Shown: piece after piece, positions 51,001 through 59,556 of the stretch
Layout: every line of letters begins with the position of its first letter
How positions within the stretch are numbered: position 1 is the stretch's first letter
Source: Gyrodactylus bullatarudis
Taxonomy: Eukaryota; Platyhelminthes; Monogenea; Gyrodactylidea; Gyrodactylidae
DNA: 64,000 bases
Direction: 5' to 3'
NCBI GenBank assembly: GCA_012064415.1
Contig: SSNU01000037.1
Span: 62,001-126,000 of the forward strand
The notes under the pieces: generated by a model
Databases searched by the model: none
What the model was told of the DNA's origin: nothing
What the model saw: only the letters and a program-made list of their open reading frames with translations
Translations under genes and position numbers: made by a program

Positions 51001-52067
51001 GGGGTTTGAGACTAAAATTCAAAATTTTCCTACTTCCTATTACAGATTTATTGTTGTAGATTAGATTACAGAAAGTAGTTTTTTCTCCAAGTGATTTTGA
51101 ATTAACCTACATTAAGGAAATCAGATAATCATATTGTGCAGATTTAAGGTTAAAGTCAAATGCCGTGAACATTTTGAGAACAAAAGATTTTCATGCCAAT
51201 GGTTTCCAAGAACAGATGAAAAGAGAAAATATCGTAAATGATATAATTTTATTTAGGAACTCGGTACTTCTAAAGGCCAGATTTTATATGACTGAATAAA
51301 ATTTGAAAAGAGTTTAGTCTGGAGGAAGGAAGTGGAAGTTGTTGGAATAAAAAGAAATGATGAAAATTGGGCTCAAATTTTAATTTTTTAAGCATTTGTT
51401 GATTCCAGATATTTGAAGTGATGATGTTAAAAATGAATACTCAAGGCAATAATCCAAATAGCCCAATTTTCTAGTCATTTTAGAGTATTGGAAATGTTGA
51501 GAATCTCGCAAGAATCTTTATACATCAAGTAGTAGCTTAAGATTTAAGTTTAAAAAATATTTTTTATCTATTTCACGGAGAGACCCCATAAAAATATTGA
51601 GCTAACATCATCATCCAATTGTGAAATAAAGTTGAAGTAGACTTAATCTTAAACTAGGATCATTTTGGTTTATTGTAATTAATGTAAGATAAAGAATTAC
51701 CAATATTGACAAGACGTAATCCTTCTGATTCCTCGAGGAACCTGAGAACCATGGTAACATTTTCCAATTTTTGTGTACGAAAACTCGGTCTTTTATTGAC
51801 ATGTTTGAATTTCTGATTAGATAATGACTCAACAAGGGCAATCAACTTGAGACCATCAGCCAAATCGAATTGTAGATCATCAACAACAAAGTTTTTTTCC
51901 TTCAAATGTTCATTAGCCCATCGGGTGAAGGTATTCTTTTGGATCATTTTCCACTGAGCATCTTCGGCCAGTTCTCGTTCGGCCATTGGGATTTCCTCTT
52001 CATCTTCGTCAACATATCCAGCATCTGGATCGGGATAGTCAAAGTCATCTTCAGTTGGTTGATACAT
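21081..52067 (-). CDS. FLN: Filamin (actin cross-linker), complete gene
   Basis: The constitutive model, 5' to 3', is 52067-51701, 49648-49536, 48921-48880, 47466-47082, 46360-46242, 43892-43652, 41609-41409, 40516-40379, 40198-39941, 39739-39285, 39217-39100, 37968-37741, 37244-36597, 36382-36209, 36048-35725, 35669-35203, 34837-34403, 33307-33272, 33111-32991, 31249-30980, 30917-30099, 28897-28733, 27740-27550, 26697-26506, 23646-23358, 21798-21593, 21479-21081. All junctions keep phase and sum to 2467 codons (about 2466 aa). The N-terminal tandem CH domains bind F-actin. Some 20 or more Ig-like filamin repeats follow, with GDGTCxVxYxPxxPGxYxVxVxxxxxxIPGSPF signatures. The last repeat ([16 protein letters not shown]) is the dimerisation type. 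The homologue in flies is cheerio. Optional exons are listed separately. Confidence 0.96.
21799..23357 (-). other. Filamin intron with foldback element
   Basis: About 1.56 kb between the phase-1 exon ending RVG and the KRSQFFV exon. Holds the inverted-repeat element described separately; otherwise AT-rich with nothing recognised. Confidence 0.6.
22656..23034. mobile_element. Foldback MITE, copy 1
   Basis: About 380 bp with long imperfect inverted repeats. The left end begins TTGACATGAAGATGAG and the right end is CTCATCTTCATGTCAA. Inner blocks also mirror each other: GAATTCCATAACAAAATAAG on the left, its complement on the right. No ORF. The same family is present at 54717-55285. Confidence 0.85.
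23687..23913 (-). CDS. FLN: Filamin alternative exon, Asp/Tyr-rich
   Basis: 227 nt, acceptor GTGTAG, donor GTGAGA. The frame encodes an acidic Tyr/Asp/Pro-rich segment ([20 protein letters not shown], then [20 protein letters not shown]) ending with SSYE, in phase with the next constitutive exon ([10 protein letters not shown]). It cannot follow the preceding exon in frame: its start phase is 1 while that exon ends in phase 0. It is therefore either the coding part of an alternative first exon (in-frame ATG at DMSHTDF) or joined to a more distant phase-1 exon. A C-terminal short filamin is known in flies. Confidence 0.55.
23914..26505 (-). other. Filamin intron sequence, 2.6 kb
   Basis: Separates the NLQ-ending exon from the alternative exon. 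Apart from the Tc1 relic nothing recognised. If the alternative exon has its own promoter, it should lie in the part nearest 23.9-24.5 kb on the minus strand. Confidence 0.45.
25050..25600 (-). pseudogene. Tc1/mariner transposase relic
   Basis: In broken minus-strand frames I read [16 protein letters not shown], then after a shift [20 protein letters not shown] and [11 protein letters not shown]. These correspond to the Tc1 blocks around the second catalytic Asp (SDEKRFNLDGPDG) and the RQQGGGSVMVWG region. An upstream minus-strand segment (25333-25518) may be the helix-turn-helix part. Frameshifts and stops make it inactive. It lies inside a filamin intron. Confidence 0.6.
27160..27236. repeat. 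Solo end of the foldback MITE family
   Basis: The segment ending TTTTTTTGTAAAAATAGTGA, then ATTTTCATG...CATGTCAAATAGCTT, resembles the right terminus of the elements at 23.0 and 55.3 kb. No matching left end found nearby, so this is a fragment. Confidence 0.4.
28898..30098 (-). other. Filamin intron with hammerhead-like repeat
   Basis: 1.2 kb between the NLRIPG and GVNIRDL exons. Contains the inverted-repeat plus hammerhead-like segment at 29517-29637. No exon seen. Confidence 0.5.
29517..29637 (+). ncRNA. Hammerhead-like ribozyme relic in small foldback
   Basis: Core-like CTGACGGAG at 29581, stem GACGG/CCGTC, then GAAACG at 29602. One extra G interrupts the CUGANGA core, so cleavage is doubtful. 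Arms AATTCTCAT...GGTCACTC on the left and AGTGACT...ATGAGAATT on the right are inverted repeats around it. Confidence 0.35.
31250..32990 (-). other. Filamin intron, 1.7 kb
   Basis: AT-rich. No ORF with recognisable similarity, no clear repeat pair. Confidence 0.5.
33308..34402 (-). other. Filamin intron, 1.1 kb
   Basis: AT-rich sequence between the RFNQK exon and the 36-nt [12 protein letters not shown] exon. Nothing recognised. Confidence 0.5.
37969..39099 (-). other. Filamin intron holding the 15-nt microexon
   Basis: About 1.1 kb. Apart from the microexon candidate near its 5' end nothing is recognised. Confidence 0.45.
38975..38989 (-). CDS. FLN: Filamin 15-nt microexon candidate
   Basis: Acceptor CTGTATTAG, 15 nt (codons giving KVDK in context), donor GTAAGT, phase 1. 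The strong donor supports it, but the exon is so short that chance cannot be excluded. Confidence 0.4.
40888..40947 (-). CDS. FLN: Filamin 60-nt cassette exon
   Basis: Acceptor TTATTAAAG, donor GTTAGT, phase 1. It inserts [20 protein letters not shown] at the same inter-repeat position as the 36-nt exon. The two could be used alone, together or not at all without breaking the frame. Confidence 0.55.
41262..41297 (-). CDS. FLN: Filamin 36-nt cassette microexon
   Basis: Acceptor CTAAAAG, donor GTAAGT, phase 1 on both sides. It inserts the Pro/Gln-rich [13 protein letters not shown] between two filamin repeats. Skipping gives the standard linker GPSCDAKM. Confidence 0.6.
41929..42041 (+). ncRNA. 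Near-perfect hairpin with let-7 seed, miRNA-like
   Basis: Arms 41929-41955 and 42015-42041 pair in 26 of 27 positions around a 59-nt loop; a mismatch and three more pairs extend the stem. The plus-strand 3' arm contains TGAGGTAGCAAGCGAACAAC, whose first eight bases equal the let-7 family 5' end. It lies antisense within a filamin intron. A long loop and nearly perfect stem also fit a small foldback repeat. Confidence 0.4.
42782..42808 (-). CDS. FLN: Filamin 27-nt cassette microexon
   Basis: Acceptor TCAATGTAG, nine codons (inserting VKPLAEEK and flanking Gly), donor GTAACC. Phase 1 on both sides, so it can be included or skipped. Skipping restores the usual repeat sequence [10 protein letters not shown]. 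Confidence 0.6.
43893..46241 (-). other. Filamin intron, 2.3 kb
   Basis: Interrupts repeat 1. AT-rich, low-complexity ORFs only; no recognisable element. Confidence 0.5.
46392..46646 (-). CDS. 84-codon ORF, possible alternative first exon
   Basis: The ATG-led ORF ([20 protein letters not shown], later KFGLSIHYS) lies 32 nt before the filamin exon that starts repeat 1. An ACCAATCAG (CCAAT box) lies about 120 nt upstream on the same strand. It matches no family I know. It could be a short nested gene, or with a donor inside the ORF an alternative N-terminus for a filamin lacking the actin-binding domain. No splice is proven. Confidence 0.3.
   Translation of the reverse strand: MDNEALSDEEGVCRKKQFSYIIEINIDNLDLIRRRKRLIEENLISPSSKFGLSIHYSVNRQGFFSYFTFLGINTKDQMVDDSNY
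47467..48879 (-). other. Filamin intron between CH linker and CH2
   Basis: 1.4 kb containing the SINE-like copy at 48280-48455; otherwise nothing seen. Confidence 0.5.
48280..48455 (+). mobile_element. tRNA-type SINE with decayed hammerhead, copy B
   Basis: A-box-like TGGTCAACTCTATTTGG is followed by B box GGGTTCAAATCC (48322-48333). Then comes a decayed ribozyme segment (TTCTCATAAGGATGAAAC, then CGTC, 48341-48363) without a proper CUGANGA. The tail (GAATATTATTTGA, later CTAGGTGTGAGAAGACAA) matches the tail of the 55.4-kb copy. Confidence 0.6.
48880..48921 (-). CDS. FLN: Filamin 42-nt exon linking CH1 and CH2
   Basis: CACAG acceptor, 14 codons ([14 protein letters not shown]), GTAAAA donor, phase 0 on both sides. 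It lies in the variable linker between the CH domains, so it may be constitutive or alternative. Confidence 0.7.
49649..51700 (-). other. Filamin intron within CH1, 2 kb
   Basis: Phase-1 intron after LRLVNIG. AT-rich, no repeat or gene recognised. Confidence 0.5.
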
Positions 52068-52104
52068 TTCGATGCACCACTTTTGGGGTTCTTGTTGGAT
52101 AATT
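51701..52104 (-). CDS. FLN: Filamin exon with start codon and CH1 domain
   Basis: Acceptor TTTTTTAG before 52104, then 37 nt of apparent 5' UTR and ATG at 52067. The leader is acidic ([16 protein letters not shown]). CH1 begins [20 protein letters not shown] and runs to LRLVNIG. Because the exon begins with an acceptor, an untranslated first exon and the main promoter must lie further right, within 52.1-59 kb. An upstream in-frame Met just before the acceptor was not used for this reason. Confidence 0.88.
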
Positions 52105-54139
52105 CTAAAAAAATTGATTTTAGTTTCCATCAAATTTTCTTGTATTGATCAGACATTGTTTGATTATGCAGTTAAATATTACATTTAAAGAACAAGATAA
52201 AATTATATAAACAAGAAACATTTACAGGGTTGAAACAATCATCTCGGTGTGTCTAATGTGAAAACCGAATATCTAAATTTTGAGTGTATCTTTTGCGAAA
52301 GTGATCTCGGACATGTTATTGCATGAAATCAAATCCAATTTTTCAAATCAAATCTTTCGGCATATTTATATGTATATTTGAGAATATGAGATTATGAATC
52401 GATAAAAAACCTAATTAAAAGAAAAGAATCGGAGGTAGCAAAAAATACAATTGAATGAGTTAATATATATCCAATACGCGATAAAGTATTACACTCTCAG
52501 TAGTGTATTATTATATCTTACTCTAGCTCTCATTAACATAAATCTTGAATGAATTTTTTTCAAATTTCAAGGAATGTATGGTTACACACCTAGATGCAAC
52601 ACTGGTTGAGGTATTATAGTAATAATATCTTTCGTACCTTATAATCAGATATTTTTTGCATAATCGAAAGTTGGTCAATGAGTGTCTTTATCATAGAGAA
52701 TCATCATCATAATTTTTTATTTCATCTATTATTACCGTTTGCTACTATTGAGTAGTTATAAAAATAATTCATTCATTTTTTTGATGAGTCATTGACCACA
52801 TAAATTAATTCATTCTCTAATTACTCAAATACAATTTGTACTTTTTAATCAGTTTTTATTGGAAAATTTTCATTTTTGAGTAACCAGTAGAAAAAAACAA
52901 TGACTTACCAGTGATAATGGTGTTTAATTATGTTGAAAAATTCACGATTAATTAGTGTAATCAAATACAATCCATAAATAATGAAAGCGAAAAATGGTCA
53001 AAAGGGGAAATTTGTATCTGTGCGTGTTAAAATAATTCCACTTTTGTGCAAGAAAAAATTAAATCCAAAATTCTTGTGTTCCTGTGTGGGATATTTGAAA
53101 AAGCTCGAAAAATATTTTTTATTCTTAGAGAGATGATTTCTCGAAGTTATATATTTATACTTGGTAAATGTTTTTTTCACTCTATACCTCGTGTTTCATA
53201 TACTATTTTGGTAATTCTGTTTGTAGATAGCAGAATAGAATAGACCTATCTGCGTTCAATGGTATATAGCACACATCAGAGACAATATGTACACATTGGC
53301 ACATGTATATATACCTATCATAGATTTTGAATGAATCTTGTAATAGACTTTTTATAGAATTCCATTGGCAAGTTGTATACACACAATATTTCAGTATTGA
53401 AATTGTTAAGGAATAATTTTGGCTAGTTCTTTCTAGGATCAGAGGAAAACTCTGAGGAAGATGATTGGCTAGATGGTTTCATTTTTGTGTGTTTTATGTA
53501 CGCGCACAATATACACATGATAAAATCAATAAAGGAAGAAGTTCAATCATATCATCTATAGAGAGAATATACAACACCACAGAATCCGTGGGAGTATAGA
53601 GTGCCTGTAGAATCTACAGTATAGATAAGTGATATTTGGAAAATCCTTAAAAAAAGCTGGTTGGTTCAATTTGAGAACTGAATCCTCGGAAATCTACAAG
53701 ATTTTTGATGTTGAATGTAACTCAACTGAACTGAGTAATACTCACTGAGTAATAGTGGTTCTTTAGGTAACTATTCTATATTACAATAATATGCATGCAA
53801 GATGCGTAAAGGAAAAAGGCGAGAAAGTTCTGGAATTTCAGAGTAAAAAAATTTTGAGGTAGAGAGATGATTTCCATTGTTTAACAATTTGCCATGCTTA
53901 AAAATAACTCTAAAGATAATGATTTTAACATTACATTTTCAACATTTGGTTTTTCAAATATTTATTCGGTTTACTTCTAAGTAGTTCATCTAAGATATTT
54001 GTTGTAAATTCTTGTTACTTTAAAAAATTATTTTTAGGCATTATTTTTGAGGCTCTACTCATCAGATTATTAACTGCCGAATATATATTTTTTAAGCGTT
54101 TTAAGTTATGTTACAGAAGCTCTATTCAAACCTCAAATG
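52105..54139. other. Upstream of filamin CH1 exon
   Basis: Should include the filamin promoter or a 5' UTR intron. I cannot point to a promoter. No coding sequence recognised. Confidence 0.4.
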
Positions 54140-54266
54140 ACTAGCTCAATGAAACATAATATAGTTTCACCCTCATTAGGGATCGTCAGTAAGCCTTACA
54201 CCTGCTCCGAGAATCGAACCTCAGGTCTAATGCTCGCTGGGCTAGCACCATTTAGTCCAACCCCCG
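54140..54266 (-). mobile_element. tRNA-derived SINE with hammerhead, copy D
   Basis: On the minus strand, A box TAGCCCAGCGAGC (54244-54232), then B box GGTTCGATTC (54220-54211), then a hammerhead core: CTGACGA (54189-54183), stem-loop TCCCTAATGAGGGT and GAAAC (54168-54164). The CCCU/AGGG helix closes with a U-U mismatch. The order tRNA-like head then ribozyme is that of the schistosome Sm-alpha type of SINE. Confidence 0.65.
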
Positions 54267-54716
54267 TTATTTGTGTTTGTGTGAGATTTATTCATCCTAA
54301 CTACCTACACTAAGCTTACAAAATATTAACTACTTACAAGTAAACGGAATAAAAATATTAAAAATCTATTAATGTTGAAATAAAACTAACGAATCGCGAA
54401 AATTTCTAAATTATTATCTTTATGGTTATTTTTGAGCTTTACAAATTTTTAAATGAGGATTGGGTTCATTGATACGAAAGAAAAACATATCATGTGCCGT
54501 GCTAATTATAAGCATTCATGTCCCATTGTTACACTGCAGTGGAATACAACACTTAATTGAGCGTCAATTTGAACTGTATTGGCCTATCTTTAGAAAAAGA
54601 AGAAAGAAGTGTATGATAAGAAGTGAATAAAAAATCATTCAGACTACTCTGATAAAAATAAATTATAATTTGAATAATAACAATGTGGAACCTTTACAAT
54701 ATTTTTATAAACCTGA

Positions 54717-55285
54717 TTGACATGAAGATGGGAATTTACTATTTTTACAAAAAAACTCGTTATTTTACTCTGGATTCACAGAAAAAAATAATTTTTTTGA
54801 ATTCTGAAACGGAATGAGCTAATAAGATGTGGATATTCGAAAAAAATTCAATCTCATCAAAATTAGGCCGTTTTTCGAATTTTGAAAATGTACCAAATTC
54901 CCACTTTTTCAACTTTTGAACCCAAAATTTTTATCGATTTCGATGATTCGAAGCAGTTAAGTGATGATATTTGGGATCAACATTGAATGAAGAATTCGAA
55001 TTCACCTGTATAAGTTCACTAAAGCTCGTCATTACTGTGGGAAATCTAACCATCTGAATTTTCGATTATCACAAGGGCAAATTAAAAGTGGAAATTTGGT
55101 ACATTTTTGAAATTCGAAAAACGTCCTAAGTTTGGTCAGATTGAATTTTTTTCGGAGTTTTTTCGAATATCCACATCTTATTAGCTCATTCCGTTTCAGA
55201 ATTCAAAAAATTATTTTTTTCTGTGAATCCGGAGAAAAATAACGAGTTTTTTGTAAAAATAGTAAATTCTCATCTTCATGTCAAT
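54717..55285. mobile_element. Foldback MITE, copy 2
   Basis: About 570 bp, same termini as the 22.7-kb copy (TTGACATGAAGATG / CATCTTCATGTCAA), with arms of some 200 bp mirrored around a central segment. No ORF. Confidence 0.85.
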
Positions 55286-55310
55286 TAGTAGCTTTACATT
55301 AAACCTACTA

Positions 55311-55577
55311 GCTAAGTGTGGTCACTGGTAATTACTATATCCATGTGAATCTAACTGATCTAATTGACTTCTCACACCTAGATGTCAGAATTCCTGGGTA
55401 TGGTGCACTGACGAGTCCTAATAAGGACGAAACGCGTCTAAATTTGCCAACTTGATAATGAATATTATTTGACTTTTGTTTGCTTTTCCGAATTCTAACA
55501 CCTAGGTGTGAGAAGACAATCTCCATCAAGTTAGAGTTCACATGGATATAAAGTAATAACCAGTGACCGCACTTAGC
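55311..55577 (+). mobile_element. Foldback element enclosing a hammerhead, copy A
   Basis: About 80-bp inverted arms (GCTAAGTGTGGTCACTGG at left, CCAGTGACCGCACTTAGC at right, continuing to CTTCTCACACCTAG / CTAGGTGTGAGAAG) surround a ribozyme core. The tail sequence is shared with copy B at 48.4 kb. Confidence 0.7.
55408..55438 (+). ncRNA. Hammerhead ribozyme core
   Basis: CTGACGA (55408-55414), stem II GTCC-TAATAA-GGAC (55415-55428), GAAAC (55429-55433), then GCGTC with a GUC cleavage triplet ending at 55438. All invariant core positions are present. Stem III would be minimal, as in the small type I hammerheads of retroelements. Stem I pairs poorly with the immediate flanks, so activity is uncertain. 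Confidence 0.75.
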
Positions 55578-56723
55578 TACAGTTGGTGTAGTAGGTTGAT
55601 TGCCTAAAAATAATTTGAACTCACAAAATATTTCGAATACATGTCAGAAAAAAAGAATACTGTGTGAGTTCAAACCATTTTTATCAGGGTTATCTCAATT
55701 CAGTTAGTTTTAATTTTTCTTCAAGTGATGAATTATATCATTAGAGTTACTCTGATAATTCTGGTATCAATAACTACAATTATTGTAATCCTTATTTTAA
55801 TCATATACCCTTTTCTTCCTTTTCTTTTTCTACAGAACAATAATAAGCAAACAAAGTTAGATCATAAATGAAAAATTGCTGAATTTTCAAACCCGTTAGT
55901 CAAGTTCGAAGTACATTTCTCTATCGTTAATTAATTCAGAATTTATCAATTATTATAATTATTAATCAAGATGATTAAAGAGACCGATACTAGTATGATT
56001 GTTGTGATTAGGTAAATTTTTAGTATACAGAACAAAAAATAGGCACAAAAAGATTCAAAAATTAGAATCTCACAGATTATGACTCACAATTTTACATGAA
56101 TTGGAACCGAGTCAGTATGAAATTACAAGAACACGACTGAAAAGACTTGTTTTTCTTGAAAAGAGGATCTTCAGTTTTCAAAGGATTCCGCAACAAAGAC
56201 AGAAGTCTTATCACTGAAGAGAAAGACGATGTTCGTTCTACCTATTAACAATGATTCTATCATTGTCAGCGATTGAATCTCATCATCCAGCGGATTTTTG
56301 ATTCAAAAATAATCTATTCTATCTTCCGATAATCAGATGTTTTGCGTAACTACTAATAAGTAATAACATGGCTATAAATTATAATTGATAGGCTTTCTTA
56401 CAAAAAGTTCTCATGTTTTAGTATAGATTTTGAGCATTGGTGTGTTGATACAAATTTGATGAGCTTATGGTTCATCTTTGTATACTTTCGATACTTTCAA
56501 GGGATGAGGATTTCATAGAGTAGCTTCCAAGGGTACTACGCATACTGATACATCTCGGCTAGGTGATGATTTGTCATGCCACATGAGACAATGTCTCATT
56601 GAGATATACTGTTTGTACAGAAATAAAAAGAAGAAATTAGAATATCAAACTGATCATTCAGTATGATAGAGGACTAAAGCATAATATGAGATAATTTTTT
56701 GGGTTTTCCAAGTCAGATGGGAG
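55578..56723. other. Intergenic, nothing recognised
   Basis: AT-rich sequence between the hammerhead foldback and the hAT block, with no ORF of note. Confidence 0.45.
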
Positions 56724-56986
56724 TGTATATGTTATGTTCAAAGTGGAAACTCGTACAGTGTATACACTGTACAACTAATTGGTCAATGTGGAAACTCGGT
56801 GTACACATTGAACGGTTGATGGTGTACACTTTGAATATACTGATTAAACGTACAATGTTAACACTGGAAATTTTTTTAAATCTTGAATTACAAGTTTTAA
56901 GTCCAATTCTGTTGAATAAATAGCAGTTTCCAATAATCCCATGCAGATATCAACTGGTCTGTGTGCATTCAAGTAAGAAAAAGTAA

Positions 56987-57649
56987 GTGTTTTACCCTTT
57001 GATGAAGTTTCAAGTTTTCGACCACAGTGTATTCGTCTTATATACGATGGATTCATGGTCGCACAAACAAGAAAAGTATCTTGCACTAACAATGCATTAT
57101 GTCAATAAAAAGTTTGAAAAAAGGAACTTTTTACTCTCATTAAAGCTTCTAACGGGTTCAGAAACTGCTGCAAATGTTTTTGTGAAAACACTGAAAAAAC
57201 TCTCAAGTGAGGAAATCTTCAGTGACTCCAGCCCTGAAACTTCGTCGCCTTCGAAAACAAAGATCCTAACAACGGAGTCCAGCATTTTTGACATTCTCGA
57301 AAAAGACGAAGAAGAAATAGAGTCCAAAAGTAAAAGGTTGAAGACTTCATTCATAGCGGATTCTCTCCAAGAAGAGATAACTAATTACGAAAGATACGCT
57401 GTGTCATCAGGAGAAGAGGTTTTAGACTTTTGGAAAGCCAGACAACTTGATTTTCCCCAGTTGGCAAATATTGCCAGAAGCATTTTCAGTATTAATCCAA
57501 CTAGTGTTGCATCAGAGCGGGTTTTCAGTGTAGCTAGAAGAACAATACCCTGGTACAGGGAATCACTCGACTCTAACACAGTTGAAAATATCTTGTTTTG
57601 TAAACTTAATATGAATATGATTAAAGATTTGCCCGAAAATACAATATAA
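56987..57649 (+). pseudogene. hAT transposase, internally deleted
   Basis: 220 aa. The start (DSWSHKQEKYLALTMHYVNK, then LLTGSETAAN) fits the beginning of the hAT RNase-H-like domain. It then passes through an acidic Ser-rich spacer to the C-terminal dimerisation block (LDFWKARQLDFPQLANIARS, then PTSVASERVFSVA and LDSNTVENILFCKLNM). The BED zinc finger and most of the catalytic core are missing. The frame is still open, which could mean recent loss of activity or domestication; the repeats around it favour a transposon remnant. Confidence 0.75.
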
Positions 57650-57872
57650 GAATTATTATTCATTCTTTATTTAAATCTCCCTTTATCTTTTTCTATCGTA
57701 ACTAAAATTATTAAAAAGAACCTTTCTCTTCAAGATTACTTGAATGAGTATGAAAATCTGTACTAGAAAAGTGTAGTATTAGGTCTCATGTAGAAGAGTA
57801 AACGGGAATGTGTGTAGTTTCTATATGTACAAACATGATATTTATTAGTGGGGGAGGGGAGTATTTATGAGA

Positions 57873-58026
57873 AAATATCGTGAAAATATCGGTAGAAGTC
57901 GATATTTTTATCGATATTATCGAAGAGGTTCGATATCATGTCGATAAATTTATCGAAAAAATATCGAGAAGAGATATTTTGCGATATATCGAAAAGTCGA
58001 TATATATCGAATATCGACTTACGATA
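57873..58026. repeat. TATCGA-rich cluster
   Basis: Around a dozen ATATCG/TATCGA words in about 150 bp, many in palindromic context (TTATCGATATTATCG, ATATATCGAATATCG). Lies between the transposase ORF and the second left-arm copy. Confidence 0.7.
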
Positions 58027-58996
58027 TGGACATGCCTAGTTCAAAGTGGAAACTCGTACAGTGTATACACTGAACGTACAGTGTGTACACTGTACAACTA
58101 ATTGGTCAATGTGGAAACTCGGTGTACACTTTGAATATACTGATTAAACGTACAATGTGAAAACTGGAAATTTTTTTTAAATCTTGAATTACAAGTTTTA
58201 AGTCCAATTTTGTTGAATAAATAGCAGTTTCCAATAATCCCATGCAGATATCAACTGGTCTGTGTGCATTCAAGTAAGGAAAAGTAAGTGTTTTACCCTT
58301 TGATTAAGTTTCAACTTGAAACTTTCAAGTTTTCGACCACAGTGTATTCATCTTATGTAACCCATAAGTCTTAATTTGAGAAACCTCTACATCTGCGTCA
58401 TGGTGTAGATTTCTCACTTGATATAGTTTCAAGTTATCAACCCAAAATTCATCAAGACTTAACAATATGGAATATTACAATCTTATCACTAAAGTCAGGG
58501 CATCCAAAATGCTATTAAATGAAGATGAGAACCTCTTGAAAATCGCAAAGAAGTCCCTGAAGGATTTCTCATAGAGATTCTCTATCTATCCAAACTGCCA
58601 CAAAGGAAGCCTCATTTTCATGGGGCCAAAGAATGTTGAGGTATGATTGTGCCACTGAATGCCTGTCAAATAGGGGGAAATGCAGAAGAAATAAAGTTTT
58701 TTGCAATTCTAGGTCCTATAAAAGTTTTTCATGGAATAACAAATAAATGAATATTATATTCGAACTTTTCTTAAACTAAAAGACTTAAAGACCATTAAGA
58801 TAGATGAGACTTATTTCTCGAACATAAAGTTAACAGTGTACACATTGTACGTTTAATCAGTATATTCAAAGTGTACACCATCAACCGTTCAATGTGTACA
58901 CCGAGTTTCCACATTGACCAATTAGTTGTACAGTGTACACACTGTACGTTCAGTGTATACACTGTACGAGTTTCCACTTTGAACGTAACATATACA

Positions 58997-59556
58997 ATTG
59001 GAAAATTCTTCAAGGTGAGTCGAATCTCAGGGGACCAAATGAAACTTTTAGACAAATAAATTTTAGGTTCGTGATTTCAACGAGAGATGTATATGGATTT
59101 TAGTTAGTCATAAGTCTTTGGATTCATTGACGATCTAGGAACTAAAGGTGATCAAGTTTTTTAACAACTTTCTTTTATGGTGTAATAGTGTTTGGATTTA
59201 TCTAGGCTTTAATTAAGCAGGATAGTAAGATCTTAAAAGCCTATGGACTTCTTTTTTATTCACCTAATGATTGTTAGTAAGTGGATTTCATATGACTCTT
59301 AAGATTGAATAAATTGTTAAAGTCCTGGGGAATAGATAAGTGTATTATCATAACAAGCTATTGTGAAAAATTTATACAAATACAGTTTGTTTCAGTTTGG
59401 AGAATTTAAGAAATAAGAGAAATTAAGTCATTTTAACTTTGAATTTTCAATTTTTTAAAATGGTTAAACAAAGTTAACTCAAGGAAAGAAGATTTAAATT
59501 AATTGTCTTGATAATTGTATTTGATTTGAAATTTTATCTTTAAAAAATATTAAATA
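58997..59556. other. Upstream of the MELT-like repeat gene
   Basis: AT-rich; should hold the promoter and 5' UTR of the gene starting at 59557. No clear element seen. Confidence 0.45.

Larger units (their letters stand above)
56724..58996 (+). mobile_element. Rearranged hAT block bounded by inverted repeats
   Basis: The left end TGTATATGTTATGTTCAAAG, then TGGAAACTCG, is mirrored by CGAGTTTCCACTTTGAACGT, then AACATATACA, at the right; the inverted arms run about 150 bp. A second direct copy of the left arm plus leader (58037-58360) repeats 56738-57042 inside the block. No target-site duplication is seen, and the ends do not look like standard hAT ends. Confidence 0.7.

Noticed and set aside
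54211..54244. A true tRNA gene
   Set aside because: A and B boxes are present but acceptor and anticodon stems do not form; it is a tRNA-derived SINE head.
57097..57663. Antisense ORFs over the hAT transposase
   Set aside because: Shadows; the plus-strand frame carries the recognisable domain.
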